The notes: generated from the letters alone by a model not told the origin. Positions 46,601 through 57,650 are shown, counted from the stretch's first letter. The stretch is 64,000 bases of DNA from Biomphalaria glabrata (GCF_947242115.1 NC_074713.1:26384378-26448377), one strand, 5' to 3'. Numbers and translations are program-made.

Positions 46601-48548
46601 ATTTAATCTATGCTTCGGCACTATCTAAGGTTGAAATTATAAATAGGAATATTTGATGCCGTCGCTGTTAATAAAATATCGTTTGCCGCAAATGAGTTCA
46701 TCTAAATCACTAAATATTGACCTACAACGCTTAAGATTCTAAATATTAACAAATAGCCACTATCAGTATCAGGACCTTGATGCCAGCACCAGAAGCGGTT
46801 TCTTCTTCTTTTTTTCTTCTTCGTTCTTATTTGACATGTCGGAGGGTTCAGATCAGTTCTCCTACACCTGAGATGAACCGCGCAGTGGTTTCCAGATCAG
46901 GCAGTTCTCCATATGTTTTTTTTTTCCATGTGAGGGTTTTGGGGCCAGAGTCTTGCATGCAGTTTTGAAGAACATGGTCAACATTCTCTGGGGAAGCTCG
47001 TCCCAAATTTAGCTTCCGGAACATATGTTGTCTCATTCTGTTGTGTCCGGTTCTGAGTCGAAAAAACTATGAGTTGGTCATGTCGAGATATCTTATAATA
47101 GGCGTCCTTTTTCTTGTAATTGGGATGTGAGCTGGCCCAATTCTCATTTAATCTACACTCTTATTTTCATCATTTCTTCTAATCTATCTTATATAAAACA
47201 GACGTTACTTCAAAAAAGAAGTTAATTACGTCCTACCTGTCATGTATATTAACCAATTCTGGGTAGAGAGGAATTTTCATTTGTTTGTTAGTTCTTCCAT
47301 CTTTTGCCAGTATGTCTGCTTTGTAATTGCCTTCTAATTGATTGTGTGCTGCCATTGAAAAACATTTTCCTTGCAGTGAAACTTAACATTTAAAACATTT
47401 TCAAGGACAAATTGGCAGGAAGCTTCAAGGGAGATGCCACAGCCCCGAGATGCAATCATTTTACATTAAAGTTGATTCAATAAAGAAAAACTGCGTCACG
47501 ATTCTTGTAACATTATATTTAAAGAACTTTTTTTTTCTTTATAACCCCGAAAATATAAGAAAAAGATGATTAATATTTCTAGTTATTACAACTCATTTCT
47601 AATTCTTTGACTCGTAGATCTGTAGATCTTTTATTAGTTTTGACTCTAAAGATGCTGAAATTATCTTACCAGAAACACAAACACCTCAGATATATTATGC
47701 TTATAAGAGTGACCAAAAACCACATTTCAATTTAGATAAGACAAAAATATCCAATCTCTCTGCATAGATCATATTTATTGATATTTGCGGAGATTTTCAT
47801 AAAAAAGCAAGTTTATAAATAGAAAGCTCTTGATGTATCCAATGTATAGCATTAACTCTACATTTCAAAAACCACGTAAATATTTTAATGCAATTTGTTC
47901 GTGTGTACTGTAGAATCAAATAAAAGATTAATTTTGTTAACAAATAACAGATTATTGTGTATAACGTTTAGTAGTATGAACATTTCTCTTATTACTTAAC
48001 TTTCTACTGCTCAGCAGCAGAACCAGAGTTTTTCATTGACATAGTCCATCTTTCTACCTTGTGTAAGACTATTTTCTACTTGGCGCTGTCAGCTCCGAAC
48101 GCATGATTCGGTTTAACCTTATAGTAACTATTAGTAACCCAGACAATAGCAGAAACCTATAGATATTAGTAACAAATATTAACCGTAGACCTTAACTCTA
48201 GTCCTAACCCCTAATCCTTATCCTAACCCTAAACCTTAAAGTATAAAAAAAATTGTTTTGCAAACATCGATCTTTTATTTTTCTTGACCAAATCATAGAT
48301 CTCATTAAAAATTTGCTCTTTCTTTTTTACCTTGTAGCGCAAAAGAGCTTTATTTTCGTCTTACTTTAAGGATCATCAAGCGTCCACAGTTGGCATCATC
48401 GTTCTATTTTTATTTACGCCTGTGAGCGTATTGCCATCTTTGTTCTTGAAAACTATATCTACAAAATGATATTCTAACATAGGCAATTGAAACACTCACC
48501 TATACTCAAATCAGCAGCAAGAATTATACAGTTGACAAATATCGTCAT
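43610..48548 (-). CDS. L5: secreted CTLD lectin with antistasin-like tail
   Basis: Exons 48548-48500 (MTIFVNCIILAADLSIG, donor G|GTGAGT) and 44322-43610 (acceptor TTTCCAG, phase 1); 253 aa. In-frame upstream ATGs at 48566 and 48578 could lengthen the leader. CTLD about 25-168: CPSNLPKDSHLKVFGGACYQ, VWIGLSD, YSNWGHLSTHDIDDC, VLMD, GKWTEYAC, YICQY. The sugar site lacks EPN/QPD, and the loop before DDCVLMD is shorter than in L1-L4. Linker 169-223, T/S-rich. The tail (224-253) reads CPAFSCDLDCGMNGF...GCSLCQCAV, the best antistasin-like match (C-x4-C-x3-C-x3-GF...GC-x2-C-x-C). The 4.2 kb intron is full of transposon debris. A young LTR element sits 204 nt upstream in the same orientation. Confidence 0.92.
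44668..45020. mobile_element. LTR-like fossil in the L5 intron
   Basis: Starts TGTAACGTTTCTCACTATCC, ends near TTTACAACA. Shares CAGGCTCTCTGCAAAC with 28735. Probably a solo LTR; old, family undetermined. Confidence 0.4.
45040..45930 (-). mobile_element. L2/CR1-like LINE, 3' part
   Basis: Minus strand: KTEIIKIGTRNNVSK, VRNLGVFFDSTLSFDPHI, FILSRLDYCNAVLAGIPDDK, RIQNNAARIVL (45922-45470), then LRTLHWLPVKARIDYKV, LITPYVPQRALHS, AFSVHGPKVCNSLP (45470-45153). Together they are the RT thumb through C-terminus of an L2-type LINE. One frame change joins the halves; catalytic RT core absent. Confidence 0.82.
46090..46560 (+). mobile_element. hAT transposase fragment (GTF2IRD2/ZBED-like)
   Basis: The + strand reads FEISSDEPTDISETDPFFWY and INSNFEIIEVRSLTNKDLF, the hAT core segment ExTD(I/V)SxT...NF(E)I.E. 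Downstream TGGCCCGCGACACGAG (46498) resembles the terminal part of such elements. Short, dead. Confidence 0.6.
46800..47060 (-). mobile_element. LINE 3' tail (RNase H-end type)
   Basis: Minus strand: KLNLGRASPENVDHVLQNCM and YGELPDLETTARFISGVGEL with a GAA-rich tail. Relative of 6924-7113. Confidence 0.7.
47170..47260 (-). repeat. CR1/Jockey-like LINE 3' UTR scrap
   Basis: Shares ACAGACGTTACTTCAAAAAA and TACGTCCTAC with 2565-2757. Only the UTR remains. Confidence 0.6.
47261..48499 (-). other. Right part of the L5 intron, no element recognised
   Basis: AT-rich; a CCTAAC-like run near 48180-48235 resembles imperfect telomere-type repeats but is too short and irregular to call. Confidence 0.4.
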
Positions 48549-48575
48549 TGTGTTTCCATGTTTCATTTTTCTAAG

Positions 48576-48620
48576 CATCGACACATGAACTGATCGACAC
48601 ATGAACTGATCGACACATGG
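48576..48620 (-). repeat. 16-bp triplicate upstream of L5 with short upstream ORF
   Basis: GATCGACACATGAACT (plus strand) occurs about three times. On the gene's strand it creates ATGs; one opens a 15-codon frame, MCRSVHVSISSCVDA, that stops just before the leader. If transcribed it could damp L5 translation. Confidence 0.5.
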
Positions 48621-48751
48621 ACATTCATAACTAAACATAGTTTAAGGAGAATAGGAGAAAGTGCTACAAACTGACCTTATCTCTAGAGTGTATCGTGTAC
48701 TAAAAACAGATGTTTTCTTTGAAATTGAATAAAACTGGAACAATGCATTAT

Positions 48752-50904
48752 TGTTACGTTACTCTCTCCTAATCATCAGGCCTTCCGTAAACACTGCTAA
48801 ACACAACACAATACATCAACACATCAAGAACTTGACAACAAGAGCTCCACAATATCGGGTACTTTAATAATGAGTGAATAAGTAGATAACAGCCAATACT
48901 AGAAAATGGCATCAAACACATCAACAACTAAAATGTCACTCTGTACATCACCGTACAAAACTCTACTGTCTCTCTTTCTGGACTTGTACATCAACACCTA
49001 AGGACTCAACCAGGACCGACTTCATGGCCGACTAACAGTCCCGGTCTCGACGCTCTCCGGTCTTGAACTGGTGCTTTCCTACACACTGTCACTCGTACAC
49101 GCAGGCTTTCGATCACATGACCATAACATTGGTCATATTTGCGTGTAATCGTGTAATCGTAGTACTGTCCCTTGTCCAAGGCCCCGCTGACCTGAGTGAT
49201 TCACGTGTGTGTCAGCAGAGCCTATAGTTAACCCTTTTACGCCGCCTATAGGGTCATAACACTGCCCCCTTCTCAGATTTGTCCGTCCCGGACAAAATTT
49301 ATCACACGACATGGGCAGTGGAGATGAATCGATGCAGGAGGAGGTCTATCTGTGGGGGCGACAATGGGCTTATATTGCCATCTCGATGGAGCCATCTGTG
49401 TTGTAGTCAGCATATGTCTCTTTCTCCTGCTCCAGTTGACCTTCACCTGGTTGTACTGACGTCTTGGTTGCATCGCACTGCACTTTGGATTCAGCAACCA
49501 TCGCCTTCTTTGGTCGCTCACTACTGAAGGCAGCCAGCCACCACATGGGGAGGGATAAGATGTCAGGACTGGGGTCACCAAGATCGTTGGTCTAACAGGT
49601 CTCTTCATAGGGCTTTGAAGAGAAAGACTTGGGGTTTGGGTTTCAGGTTCACAGGAGGGGACATTGTGGCTAACATCATCTTCAGGCTTGCCCGGAGGGC
49701 AAACTAGTAGAGCAAGTTGGCAGCACTCCACTTGCGAAGGTCCCTCATCTTCAGCATCAGGCTCCAGTTCACTTACTTCACCATCACCAGGGCTTCTCAC
49801 TCTGGTCTCGTCAGCTGGACAAACGTCTGCTGGGTGCAGACCTTGCCGATGGGTTCCTTGGAGTTGGCGTTCTCCCTGCAAAGCTCGACACACAAAGTTC
49901 TTGCCAAACAGTTGGGTGCAGTCACCAGGATTCGAGTTCCTCTCATCAGCACTGACAGATTGACAGATGTCTTTAATGTCCTCAGCTACAGGCTTGAGGT
50001 AAGACACGACGTTGTCTTGTTCTATCTGGCTGATGGAGGCACTCACGTCAGGTACGTCTGCAGCAAAAGCGTTGGTTAAACTACTGGTCTCTTCTCTTGT
50101 TTCTTCATCTGTCTCTTTCTGCAAGTCACCCTTAATCACATTCTGAAAGCCAGCCAAAATCTGTTTTTGAAATGTGATCAAGAGCTCTACCACATCAGGT
50201 TCGAGTTCAAAGAGGAACGTGTTCGGATCTTCCTCTTCATCCACTAGGGCTTGCCGGAGACGTTCTTTAAGAGTTTCGTTGTTCCTTTCGTAGTACTTCA
50301 GTCCTCGCCATTTCAGCTCTTGTTTCAGTTCTTTCAGATTCAGTTCATCTAGCAGTTTTACAGAAGCCATAGGAAATCCCACTTCTGACACCAGTGTTAC
50401 GTTACTCTCTCCTAATCATCAGGCCTTCCGTAAACACTGCTAAACACAACACAATACATCAACACATCAAGAACTTGACAACAAGAGCTCCACAATATCG
50501 GGTACTTTAATAATGAGTGAATAAGTAGATAACAGCCAATACTAGAAAATGGCATCAAACACATCAACAACTAAAATGTCACTCTGTACATCACCGTACA
50601 AAACTCTACTGTCTCTCTTTCTGGACTTGTACATCAACACCTAAGGACTCAACCAGGACCGACTTCATGGCCGACTAACAGTCCCGGTCTCGACGCTCTC
50701 CGGTCTTGAACTGGTGCTTTCCTACACACTGTCACTCGTACACGCAGGCTTTCGATCACATGACCATAACATTGGTCATATTTGCGTGTAATCGTGTAAT
50801 CGTAGTACTGTCCCTTGTCCAAGGCCCCGCTGACCTGAGTGATTCACGTGTGTGTCAGCAGAGCCTATAGTTAACCCTTTTACGCCGCCTATAGGGTCAT
50901 AACA
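48752..50904 (-). mobile_element. Young non-autonomous LTR retrotransposon (Gypsy-type)
   Basis: Two 510-bp LTRs (48752-49261, 50395-50904) look identical by eye, begin and end TGTTA/TAACA, and are flanked by TTAT (48748-48751, 50905-50908). On the minus strand the primer site TGGTGTCAGAAGTGGG follows the first LTR and a purine tract (GAGAAGGGGGCAG) precedes the second. The 1.13 kb interior has one 372-codon frame whose N-terminus has a SAP-like helix pattern (LNLKELKQELKWRGLKYYER) as in some Gypsy Gag proteins. No pol is visible, so it is a short derivative that would depend on others. Identical LTRs imply recent insertion. Confidence 0.88.
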
Positions 50905-50964
50905 TTATGTAGATATGTGCTCAAATTGATATCGTAATGATTTTATGTGGGTTTTTTTTGGACA

Positions 50965-51615
50965 TCCTACTGAGTAGATGTGTTCATGAGGGTAACATAG
51001 TGATTAGATGTGTTCAATTGGGCATTATACTGACTAGATGTGTTCAAGCGGACATCATACAGGCTAAATGTGTTCATGAGGGTATCATAGTGATTAGATG
51101 TGTTCAATAGGGCATCATACAGGCTAAATGTGTTCAAGTGGACATCATACAGGCTAAATGTGTTCAAGTGGACATCATACAGGCTAAATGTGTACAAGTG
51201 GACATCATACAGGCTAAATGTGTTCAAGTGGACATCATACAGGCTAAATGTGTTCAAGTGGACTTCATACAGGCTAAATGTGTTCAAGTGGACATCATAC
51301 AGGCTAAATGTGTTCAAGTGGACATCATACAGGCTAAATGTGTTCAAGTAGACATCATACAGGCTAGATGTGTTCAAGTGGACATCATACAGGCTAGATG
51401 TGTTCAAGTGGACATCATACAGGCTAAATGTGTTAAAGTGGACATCATACAGGCTAAATGTGTACAAGTGGACATCATACAGGCTAAATGTGTTCAAGTG
51501 GACATCATACAGGCTAAATGTGTTCAAGTGGAAATCATACAGGCTAAATGTGTTCAAGTGGACATCATAAGGGTAGATGTGTTCAAGTGGACATCATACA
51601 GGCTAAATGTGTACA
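50965..51615. repeat. 30-bp minisatellite, about 21 copies
   Basis: Unit CATCATACAGGCTAAATGTG TTCAAGTGGA in tandem, sparse variants. With a 30-bp unit several frames stay open (NTFSLYDVHL on one strand, IQAKCVQVDI on the other); these are by-products, not genes. It abuts the lectin relic on its right. Confidence 0.95.
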
Positions 51616-51616
51616 A

Positions 51617-51755
51617 GTTGTTGTAGTGCTGTCCTTGAAGGTGACAACCGTTGTGGATTTCAGCGTGGTGGAAGCCGGTATCGCCTTGTATTGGCAGATG
51701 GAGTACAGCTCATTGACATCAAAGTAGGACAGGTTGTTTGACCGACAAGTCGAAA
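51617..51755 (-). pseudogene. Relic of a CTLD lectin gene
   Basis: The minus strand encodes CRSNNLSYFDVNELYSICQY then KAIPASTTLKSTTVVTFKDS, matching L6 CEESTYLFFFAEDELHSFIC-QY / KALPTSTTLGSTTVVTFRDS at the end of the CTLD and start of the linker. Upstream CTLD sequence and the rest of the linker and tail are missing; the linker end is replaced by the 30-bp minisatellite, where the frame soon stops. It lies 0.75 kb downstream of the end of L6 on the same strand, so it is a broken tandem copy of L6. Confidence 0.85.
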
Positions 51756-51987
51756 GGGATGAATTCTATTTCAAGAATTGGTTGCCCACGCAAAAAAAAA
51801 GAAGGCTTTCACGCATTTAAGGTGAATACATATATATATCCCGATGTCCATTCAGCTGGGGCATTCCTGGAAGAAAAGCCTTATTAAATACACACATCAT
51901 TTGGCAATATTATTTCGTGGGAAATATGTCCACATCAGTACCACATGGAATGGTTTTATGTACAGGCCAATGGCAAGCGCACCAGTA

Positions 51988-52150
51988 GAAATGGGATGCC
52001 AGCCTGGTCGTGAAATATACACTCTGGATTGTTGTTCGGTGATCTCGATGGTCCCGGGCTCTAACCTAGCCCGCTGCCATCTCCTGTCGTCATGCGGGAG
52101 GTTTGGGATGGAAGAAACTTACGAAAGAAAGTAAAAAAAATGTAAAACAA
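51988..52150 (+). mobile_element. SINE S1, degraded copy
   Basis: Retains CCAGCCTGGTCGTG, ATGGTCCCGGGCTC and GTCATGCGGGAGGTTTGG. More diverged than the other S1 copies. Confidence 0.65.
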
Positions 52151-52159
52151 AACATTTCT

Positions 52160-52387
52160 ATTTGTTTCTTTACAATGTCTTTCTCTTGGTTTCTTTTACT
52201 TTGTTTTTATTTTGTTTCTTTCTATTTTGTATTATTTATTTCTCTGCGTTTCTATTTCTTTCTTACTTTCTTTCTGTTTTGAAATCTTTCTTTCTCTTCT
52301 TTTCTTATACTTTTTCTTTCTTTCTTTCTCATTCCCTTCTTTACTTTTCTCTTATTTTTTTTTTTAAATTCTTTATTTTTTTCAATT

Positions 52388-52432
<45 letters not shown>
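52160..52432. repeat. CT-rich stretch ending in (CTTT)n
   Basis: Pyrimidine-rich on the plus strand with about 11 CTTT units at 52388-52432. It sits just past the L6 stop codon. Confidence 0.85.
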
Positions 52433-52434
<2 letters not shown>

Positions 52435-52508
52435 ACAGATAAATGAAAACGGACCAAAGGTTTGCATAATTCAGACATTGTATTGAAATTAAAAAATACA
52501 ACAAACAT

Positions 52509-55500
52509 TTATACTGCACATTGGCACAGTGAGCAACCGGAAGTTTCGTTTTTCTGGAAACCATCCATGCCACAGTCAAGGTCGCAGGAGAAAGCCGGGC
52601 ATGAGTTGGACATGATCAGCACGGTAGTGTCTGTGAGTCCGGTGACCGGGGTTGTGTTGACTGTTGTGCTTTCCGTGGAGCCACTGTCCGTTGAGACGCT
52701 GCTGGCTGTAGTGCTGTCCCTGAAGGTGACAACCGTTGTGGATCCCAGCGTGGTGGAAGTCGGTAGCGCCTTGTACTGGCAGATAAAGGAGTGCAGTTCG
52801 TCTTCAGCAAAGAAGAATAGGTAAGTTGACTCCTCGCATGGGTACTCTGACCATTTTCCGTTCAATTCTAAATCTATTACCACGCAGTCGTTTTCTTCGT
52901 GGTTACTGCCCCAGAAGTTTCCAGAAGAAGGGCCTTCACCGTTTCCCCAGTCGCTGTATATCAAGGGCGTGCCATCCTCCCAAAAATAATGTCCTTCGTG
53001 AATGATGTCGTTCAGCCCAATCCAGAGCTTGTCGTAAAAATCTCTGTAATCGGTGGTTAGTGTGTGATACAAGAAGTTTTGGACATCCTGGGATTTGACC
53101 AGCGCTAGAGTCCCGCCATGTCGTTCACAGTATTGCTGGGACTCTGAGTGGGTCCTCTCATAAGATAAAACAAATTGGTAACAAGAGTCTCCAAAAACTC
53201 TGAGATGAGAGTCCCTGGGAACGCCGGACGGACAATCGTTTATAGTTTGACATGTTACTGAAAACAAACAAATGTTAAAAAAATACTTTTAAAAATGAAA
53301 GCTTAAATATTGGAAAGAACAGCATATGTACATTCAAATATCTCTATACGGTATCATTTATTTTTCTTTTTATATTTCAAACAAAATTTATAAATTAAAG
53401 CAAATTAATTAAGTAATTGATTATTTTTTTAAATAATCGATTCATGTTTTATTAGGAACAACAAATAAGTTTAAAAAATTTAAACTAGAATAGGAAGTAA
53501 CGTATACAAAATTTGTAACAGACAGACTAACAGACAGACTAACAGACAGACTAACAGACGGAGTGAGTTGATATAAGCTTTTTAAACGAACAAAATACAT
53601 TTTGAACAGGATGTTATTCTTTTAACCGACAAAAGTTGTTTTTTTTTAACGAAATCAAGCGAAATTGAAGCATAGAAATAAAATCGTTTATGAATAGAAA
53701 TAAATATATAGGCTACTCTATGACACTCTAGAACTCTTGGTACCGGATGTGTATACTAGATCTACTTCAAATAAAACACTTTATTATATCATTCTACTAG
53801 ACATATGTTACCCGCGACCCGCGGGTCTTTATTTGCGCATTACTGTCGATATAGTCACTGAGAGTGTTTTGTAAACAATTAAACGAAATAATAATGTAAT
53901 AAGTAAAGCGAATGTGTCTATTGTAAAAATAGCTAATAGGCTTAAATCCATTTTTTTTTTAAATTAAAACATTTGCTTTTGAATAATCTAGTGGATTGGA
54001 TTTAGATGTATGTTAAACGTAGCTAATGATCCTTTCACGTTATTTCTCTTTCGCTACGAAAATAAAATTAGTTTTGCGAAAATGGTTTACCCGAAGTCGA
54101 TACATTCTTATCTATTAAAAACGAAAAGAGCGATAGTTTTGTTAAATAAAGTGAACAATTAAACGAAATAATTTTTAGTACGCGATTCATGAATGAATAT
54201 AGATCTAGGCCTATCTCAACTCGGCTTCGCAGCTTTCGTAAACGAATGTAGCTTTAGAAAACCAAATTTGAATGTTTATTTGATCAAAATATGAAATGAA
54301 TGGACTTTAATTAATATATTTATGTGTTAAAGTATAAAACTATCTGTGCGAAGAGAAGTTTTATCATCTTAGAGTTGGATTAGAGTTTTAGATCTAGGGA
54401 TGGGATTATAAAGTAAACAATTAAACGAAATAATTTTTAGTACGCGATTCATGAATGAATATAGATCTAGGCCTATCTCAACTCGGCTTCGCAGCTTTCG
54501 TAAACGAGTGTAGCTTTAGAAAACCAAATTTGAATGTTTATTTGATCAAAATATGAAATGAATGGACTTTAATTAATATGTTTATGTGTTAAAGTATAAA
54601 ACTATCTGTGCGAAGAGAAGTTTTATCATCTTAGAGTTGAATTAGAGTTTTAGATCTAGGGATGGGATTATAAAGTAAACAATTAAACGAATTAATTTTT
54701 AGTACGTGATTCATTACGGTATTGTCTAATGAAAGAATGTTCGTCAGGAAATCTGTAGTTACAGATATCAGGAACTAATTTATGTAAAAATTGCTTTTGA
54801 AACACAAAATTGAAGGTAAAATTTATTATATAATGAAAGCAATAGATCTTCTTTTGTATTTGCATGTGTCAAAGTAAAAAACTATCTGCGCAAAGTGTAT
54901 TTCTTAAAATTAGATCTAGGTCTAAATCCTTTCTATCTTTTCTCATGTCAACATTGTAGACATGGTCTAGATCCATAAAATACTATAGCTGTATAGAGTC
55001 GGACAACTTTATTTTTTTTGAGGGTCTTAAGTTTGTTTTAGGGCTTAAATACATACACTACGGTCTAAGATGGTACCCAAGGAACATTCCTGCCTAGTTT
55101 TATCAAGATTGGTCAAGCGGTTTTGATGTCTATAAGTAACATACATCCATACACCACACATTCTACTTTATAATATAGATAGACGAATAGAAATAAATAT
55201 ATACTCTATGACACTCTAGGACACTCTTGGTACCTGATGTGTATACTAGATCTACTTCAAATAAAACACTTTATTATATCATTCTATAGACGATCAACGC
55301 ACACATTACTTTAAGGCTTGTGCAAAAAGGTCATTCTTCTGCTGAGGTGCCTGATAGGGGAAGTAGCTCTTACAAGTAATGTATAAGAACGGTTCCCAGC
55401 AGGATGGTAAATTGCTTTTGGGAATGTTTAACAAGTCTATTAATCTCAAATGGTAAATCCTACAACCAACTTTTTGCCGTAGTTGTAATGAACACATATA

Positions 55501-56983
55501 AATAATTATACTATCAATGCATTTCGCTTGTAAGCTTTCTTGTTGACTTTTGGCTACGTAATACAACGTTGGCTTCAAGTGAAGACTGTTTTTTTTTTGT
55601 TTCTCTTTCATTCCATGTCCTGATAGACACACAAAATCTTTGCTGTAAGTAGGTTAACAGCTTTATAGTCTGGTTAGAAAATGCTATACATTATTTCACG
55701 TATTTATTACCTTAAGAAAAGGTGGCAAAAAAAACAACAACAGCTAGAGAGGCTTTAAATTGGAACTACCTGGGCCCTAGACCAAAATGAATATGGCGAG
55801 TCAGTGTACTAGATAAAGCCGAGAGGACAGGAAAGGCCATGATGACATTTACAAAACTAGCAAGTGACCGTGAAGACTGGAGAGTGACGTGTTTGGGCCC
55901 TATGTTCCATGTATGGGGGGGGGGGGGGGGTTCTGCAGGAGGAGGAATACCTTTGGGCAGAGGCGTTATCCTTGAACAGCTCATTGACCTTGATCCCCAC
56001 TCAGAGCTCAGCTCCAGTGGCGTAGTGAGCAAAAGGTGCGCCAGGGGAAGGTATGGGTGCCTCTTCCCTCACATTTTTTTCATTAAAACATCACATAGAA
56101 ATATAGACTTATAAATAAAATGCATTTAATAATAATATAATACAAATAACCTTAGAAAGTATTACCTAAGTAAAAAATCTAAACTAATTTTACTTCTGCA
56201 AAATACACAAATGTACTCAAATGTTTTACGCGCTAAAAAGAGCTCGGATACTCCGTGGTGTTTCTGAATTTTTCAAATCGATTTTTTCTAACATTCAATT
56301 ATGACTACAGTGACTACATACAATTTAGCGGGAGTTGAAGTCTCTTATAGAATAAACATGAGCATGACGATAATGTATACGTAAGATCAAGCCATGCAAA
56401 ATGTTTTTGTTTTTCCGCCCCTCTGCGTGTGGCGCCCAAGGCATCGTACCCCTTTGCCCCTCTCACTTCGCCTCTGCTTAGCTCTCACTCGTGGCTCCAA
56501 GCAGTTGTCTACATGTGGCAACGGCCACACCCAAGCCTTCTCGACTGACGGACTAAACCAGGTGAGGGTTAGCCAGAGCTAGTATCAGGTGAAACAACGG
56601 ACTCTGTCCACAGCCCATCATGTGAAGTCTAGTTGCGGCTGCATGGCGTTCAAGTCACCAAATAGGACTAAGGACTACCAGGGCCACCAGGCGTTACAAA
56701 AGTCGTGGAATGTTCGGAGCACTGTGGGACTTGTCGACTGGTCTTTAAACTGCACCCCAAACAAGTTTAAGTTGTCTGGATCTTGTTCTGCCACTTTCTT
56801 GCCTGATGCAGAGCAAATCTTCCCCACTTAATTTTTTTTTGATCGCGCAATCCACATGTTCCAGGAAGGACACAAAGGACTGATGACCAAATCTATTTAG
56901 ATCTATGTAGATTTAAAAATATTCTGACACTTACCTAAACAAATACACAATTTTAGGATGAAACTTTTCAAACAGTTTCGCAT
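52509..56983 (-). CDS. L6: secreted CTLD lectin with antistasin-like tail
   Basis: Exons 56983-56935 (MRNCLKSFILKLCICLG, donor G|GTAAGT) and 53257-52509 (acceptor TGTTTTCAG, phase 1); 265 aa. CTLD about 25-178: INDCPSGVPRDSHLRVFGDS, LWIGLND, YSDWGNGEGPSSGN, DCVVID, GKWSEYPC, FICQY, six cysteines. Linker 179-235 with TTVNTTPVTG-type sequence. The tail (236-265) is almost identical to that of L5, and so is the last 100 bp of DNA, suggesting recent duplication or gene conversion. The upstream region has CTTATCT 87 nt before the ATG. The 3.7 kb intron carries tandem duplications and a hAT-like element. Extracellular; target unknown. Confidence 0.92.
53258..53689 (-). other. L6 intron, left part
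   Basis: AT-rich; AGACAGACTAAC in about four tandem copies at 53519-53560. Nothing else. Confidence 0.5.
53690..55290. repeat. Dispersed repeat block with internal and flanking direct repeats
   Basis: A ~105-bp sequence (GAATAGAAATAAATATATA ... CACTTTATTATATCATTCTA) occurs at 53690-53800 and 55183-55290. Between them is a repeat opening GTTACCCGCGACCCGCGGG (53807) and closing TTTATAATATAGATAG (55165-55182). Inside, a ~264-bp unit (from AACAATTAAACGAAATAA) is tandemly duplicated at 54154-54417 and 54418-54677. Family unknown. Confidence 0.75.
55291..55739 (-). other. L6 intron, middle part
   Basis: Minus strand is open for 108 codons (55632-55306) but matches nothing I recognise. Not called a gene. 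Confidence 0.35.
55740..56014 (+). repeat. LINE-tail-like repeat, left half
   Basis: Reads MMTFTKLASDREDWRVTCLG, like the DREDWR end of LINE proteins, then a poly-G run. Continues at 56485 (TCACTCGTGGCTCC), so the hAT-like element between was inserted into it. Confidence 0.5.
56015..56476. mobile_element. Short hAT-like non-autonomous element
   Basis: Ends CAGTGGCGTAGTGAG / CTCACTTCGCCTCTG (two mismatches) with 8-bp flanks CTCAGCTC (56007-56014) and CTTAGCTC (56477-56484), one mismatch apart. 462 bp, non-coding, in the L6 intron. Confidence 0.8.
56485..56830 (+). repeat. LINE-tail-like repeat, right half
   Basis: Continuation of 55740-56014 after the insertion; GC-richer than the intron around it. 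No intact frame. Confidence 0.45.
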
Positions 56984-57240
56984 TTTTGTTTGTTTGTTCA
57001 GCGAGCCTCAATGTCTTGACTGAATACAATGATTGAAACACATATTAAAGAAAAACAAAAAAAAAAAAACTTATCTCCAAAGACCGTGTGAACATGGAAC
57101 AGATGTTTACATTTTTTATCTGGACCTTTTTTTTATTATCCTACTAAATGAACTGAAACTTTTCATCAATTAAGTTCAACGTATTGCCAACTTCAATATC
57201 AATGCATAATTATAAAAAACAACAACACATTGTTGCCACC
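56984..57240 (-). promoter_or_regulatory. Upstream region of L6
   Basis: GATA-type motif CTTATCT at 57070-57076 beside an A run. No TATA box stands out. Confidence 0.35.
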
Positions 57241-57269
57241 CTTCTTCCTACTTCTAGTGTGTGAGATCC

Positions 57270-57375
57270 ATAACCATCCTTCACTAGCAGAGTGGTTAGT
57301 ATGTCGGCTTGAGGAGGCTTGAGGAGGCTTGAGCCACGAGTTCGAATTCAGGTCGTTCACTTTTTTTTTTCATAA
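57270..57375 (+). repeat. tRNA-like SINE head
   Basis: A-box-like TAGCAGAGTGGTTAGTATG, a triplicated GAGGCTT, B-box-like GAGTTCGAATTC, then a T run. The triplicated loop excludes a normal tRNA. Confidence 0.45.
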
Positions 57376-57477
57376 ATGCTTTTAAAAAGCGAATATGGTA
57401 AAATTAACCCACACAACCCTTTCTTTATTCCCCCACCCATTTTTCCAACTGGTCCAGATAAGTAATAGGAAAAAAAA

Positions 57478-57650
57478 CGCAAGACTATGTCAGTTGGCAG
57501 TTAAAATAAATACCGTCTCCAAGACTACGTCAGTTGGCAGTTCAAATATATGCCGTCTTCAAGAATATGTCAGTTGACAGTTCAAATATATGCCGTCTCC
57601 AAGACTATGCCAGTTGGCAGTTTAAATATATGCTGTCTCCAAGACTGGGC
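57478..57650. repeat. ~41-bp tandem repeat, 4 copies
   Basis: Unit CAAGACTATGTCAGTTGGCA plus GTTCAAATATATGCCGTCTC, four imperfect copies. Confidence 0.9.

Noticed and set aside
48180-48240. Interstitial telomere repeat (CCTAAC-like)
   Set aside because: Too short and irregular; it lacks consecutive TTAGGG units.
50967-51626. Repeat proteins NTFSLYDVHL and IQAKCVQVDI
   Set aside because: The 30-bp minisatellite is free of stops in several frames at once; no other sign of a gene.
52252-52579. Lys/Glu- and Phe/Leu-rich frames near the L6 end
   Set aside because: Translation of CT-rich and CTTT microsatellite sequence.
53690-55290. LTR retrotransposon bounded by the ~105-bp direct repeats
   Set aside because: No TG/CA ends, primer site or coding region; the direct repeats look like a duplication around a dispersed repeat.
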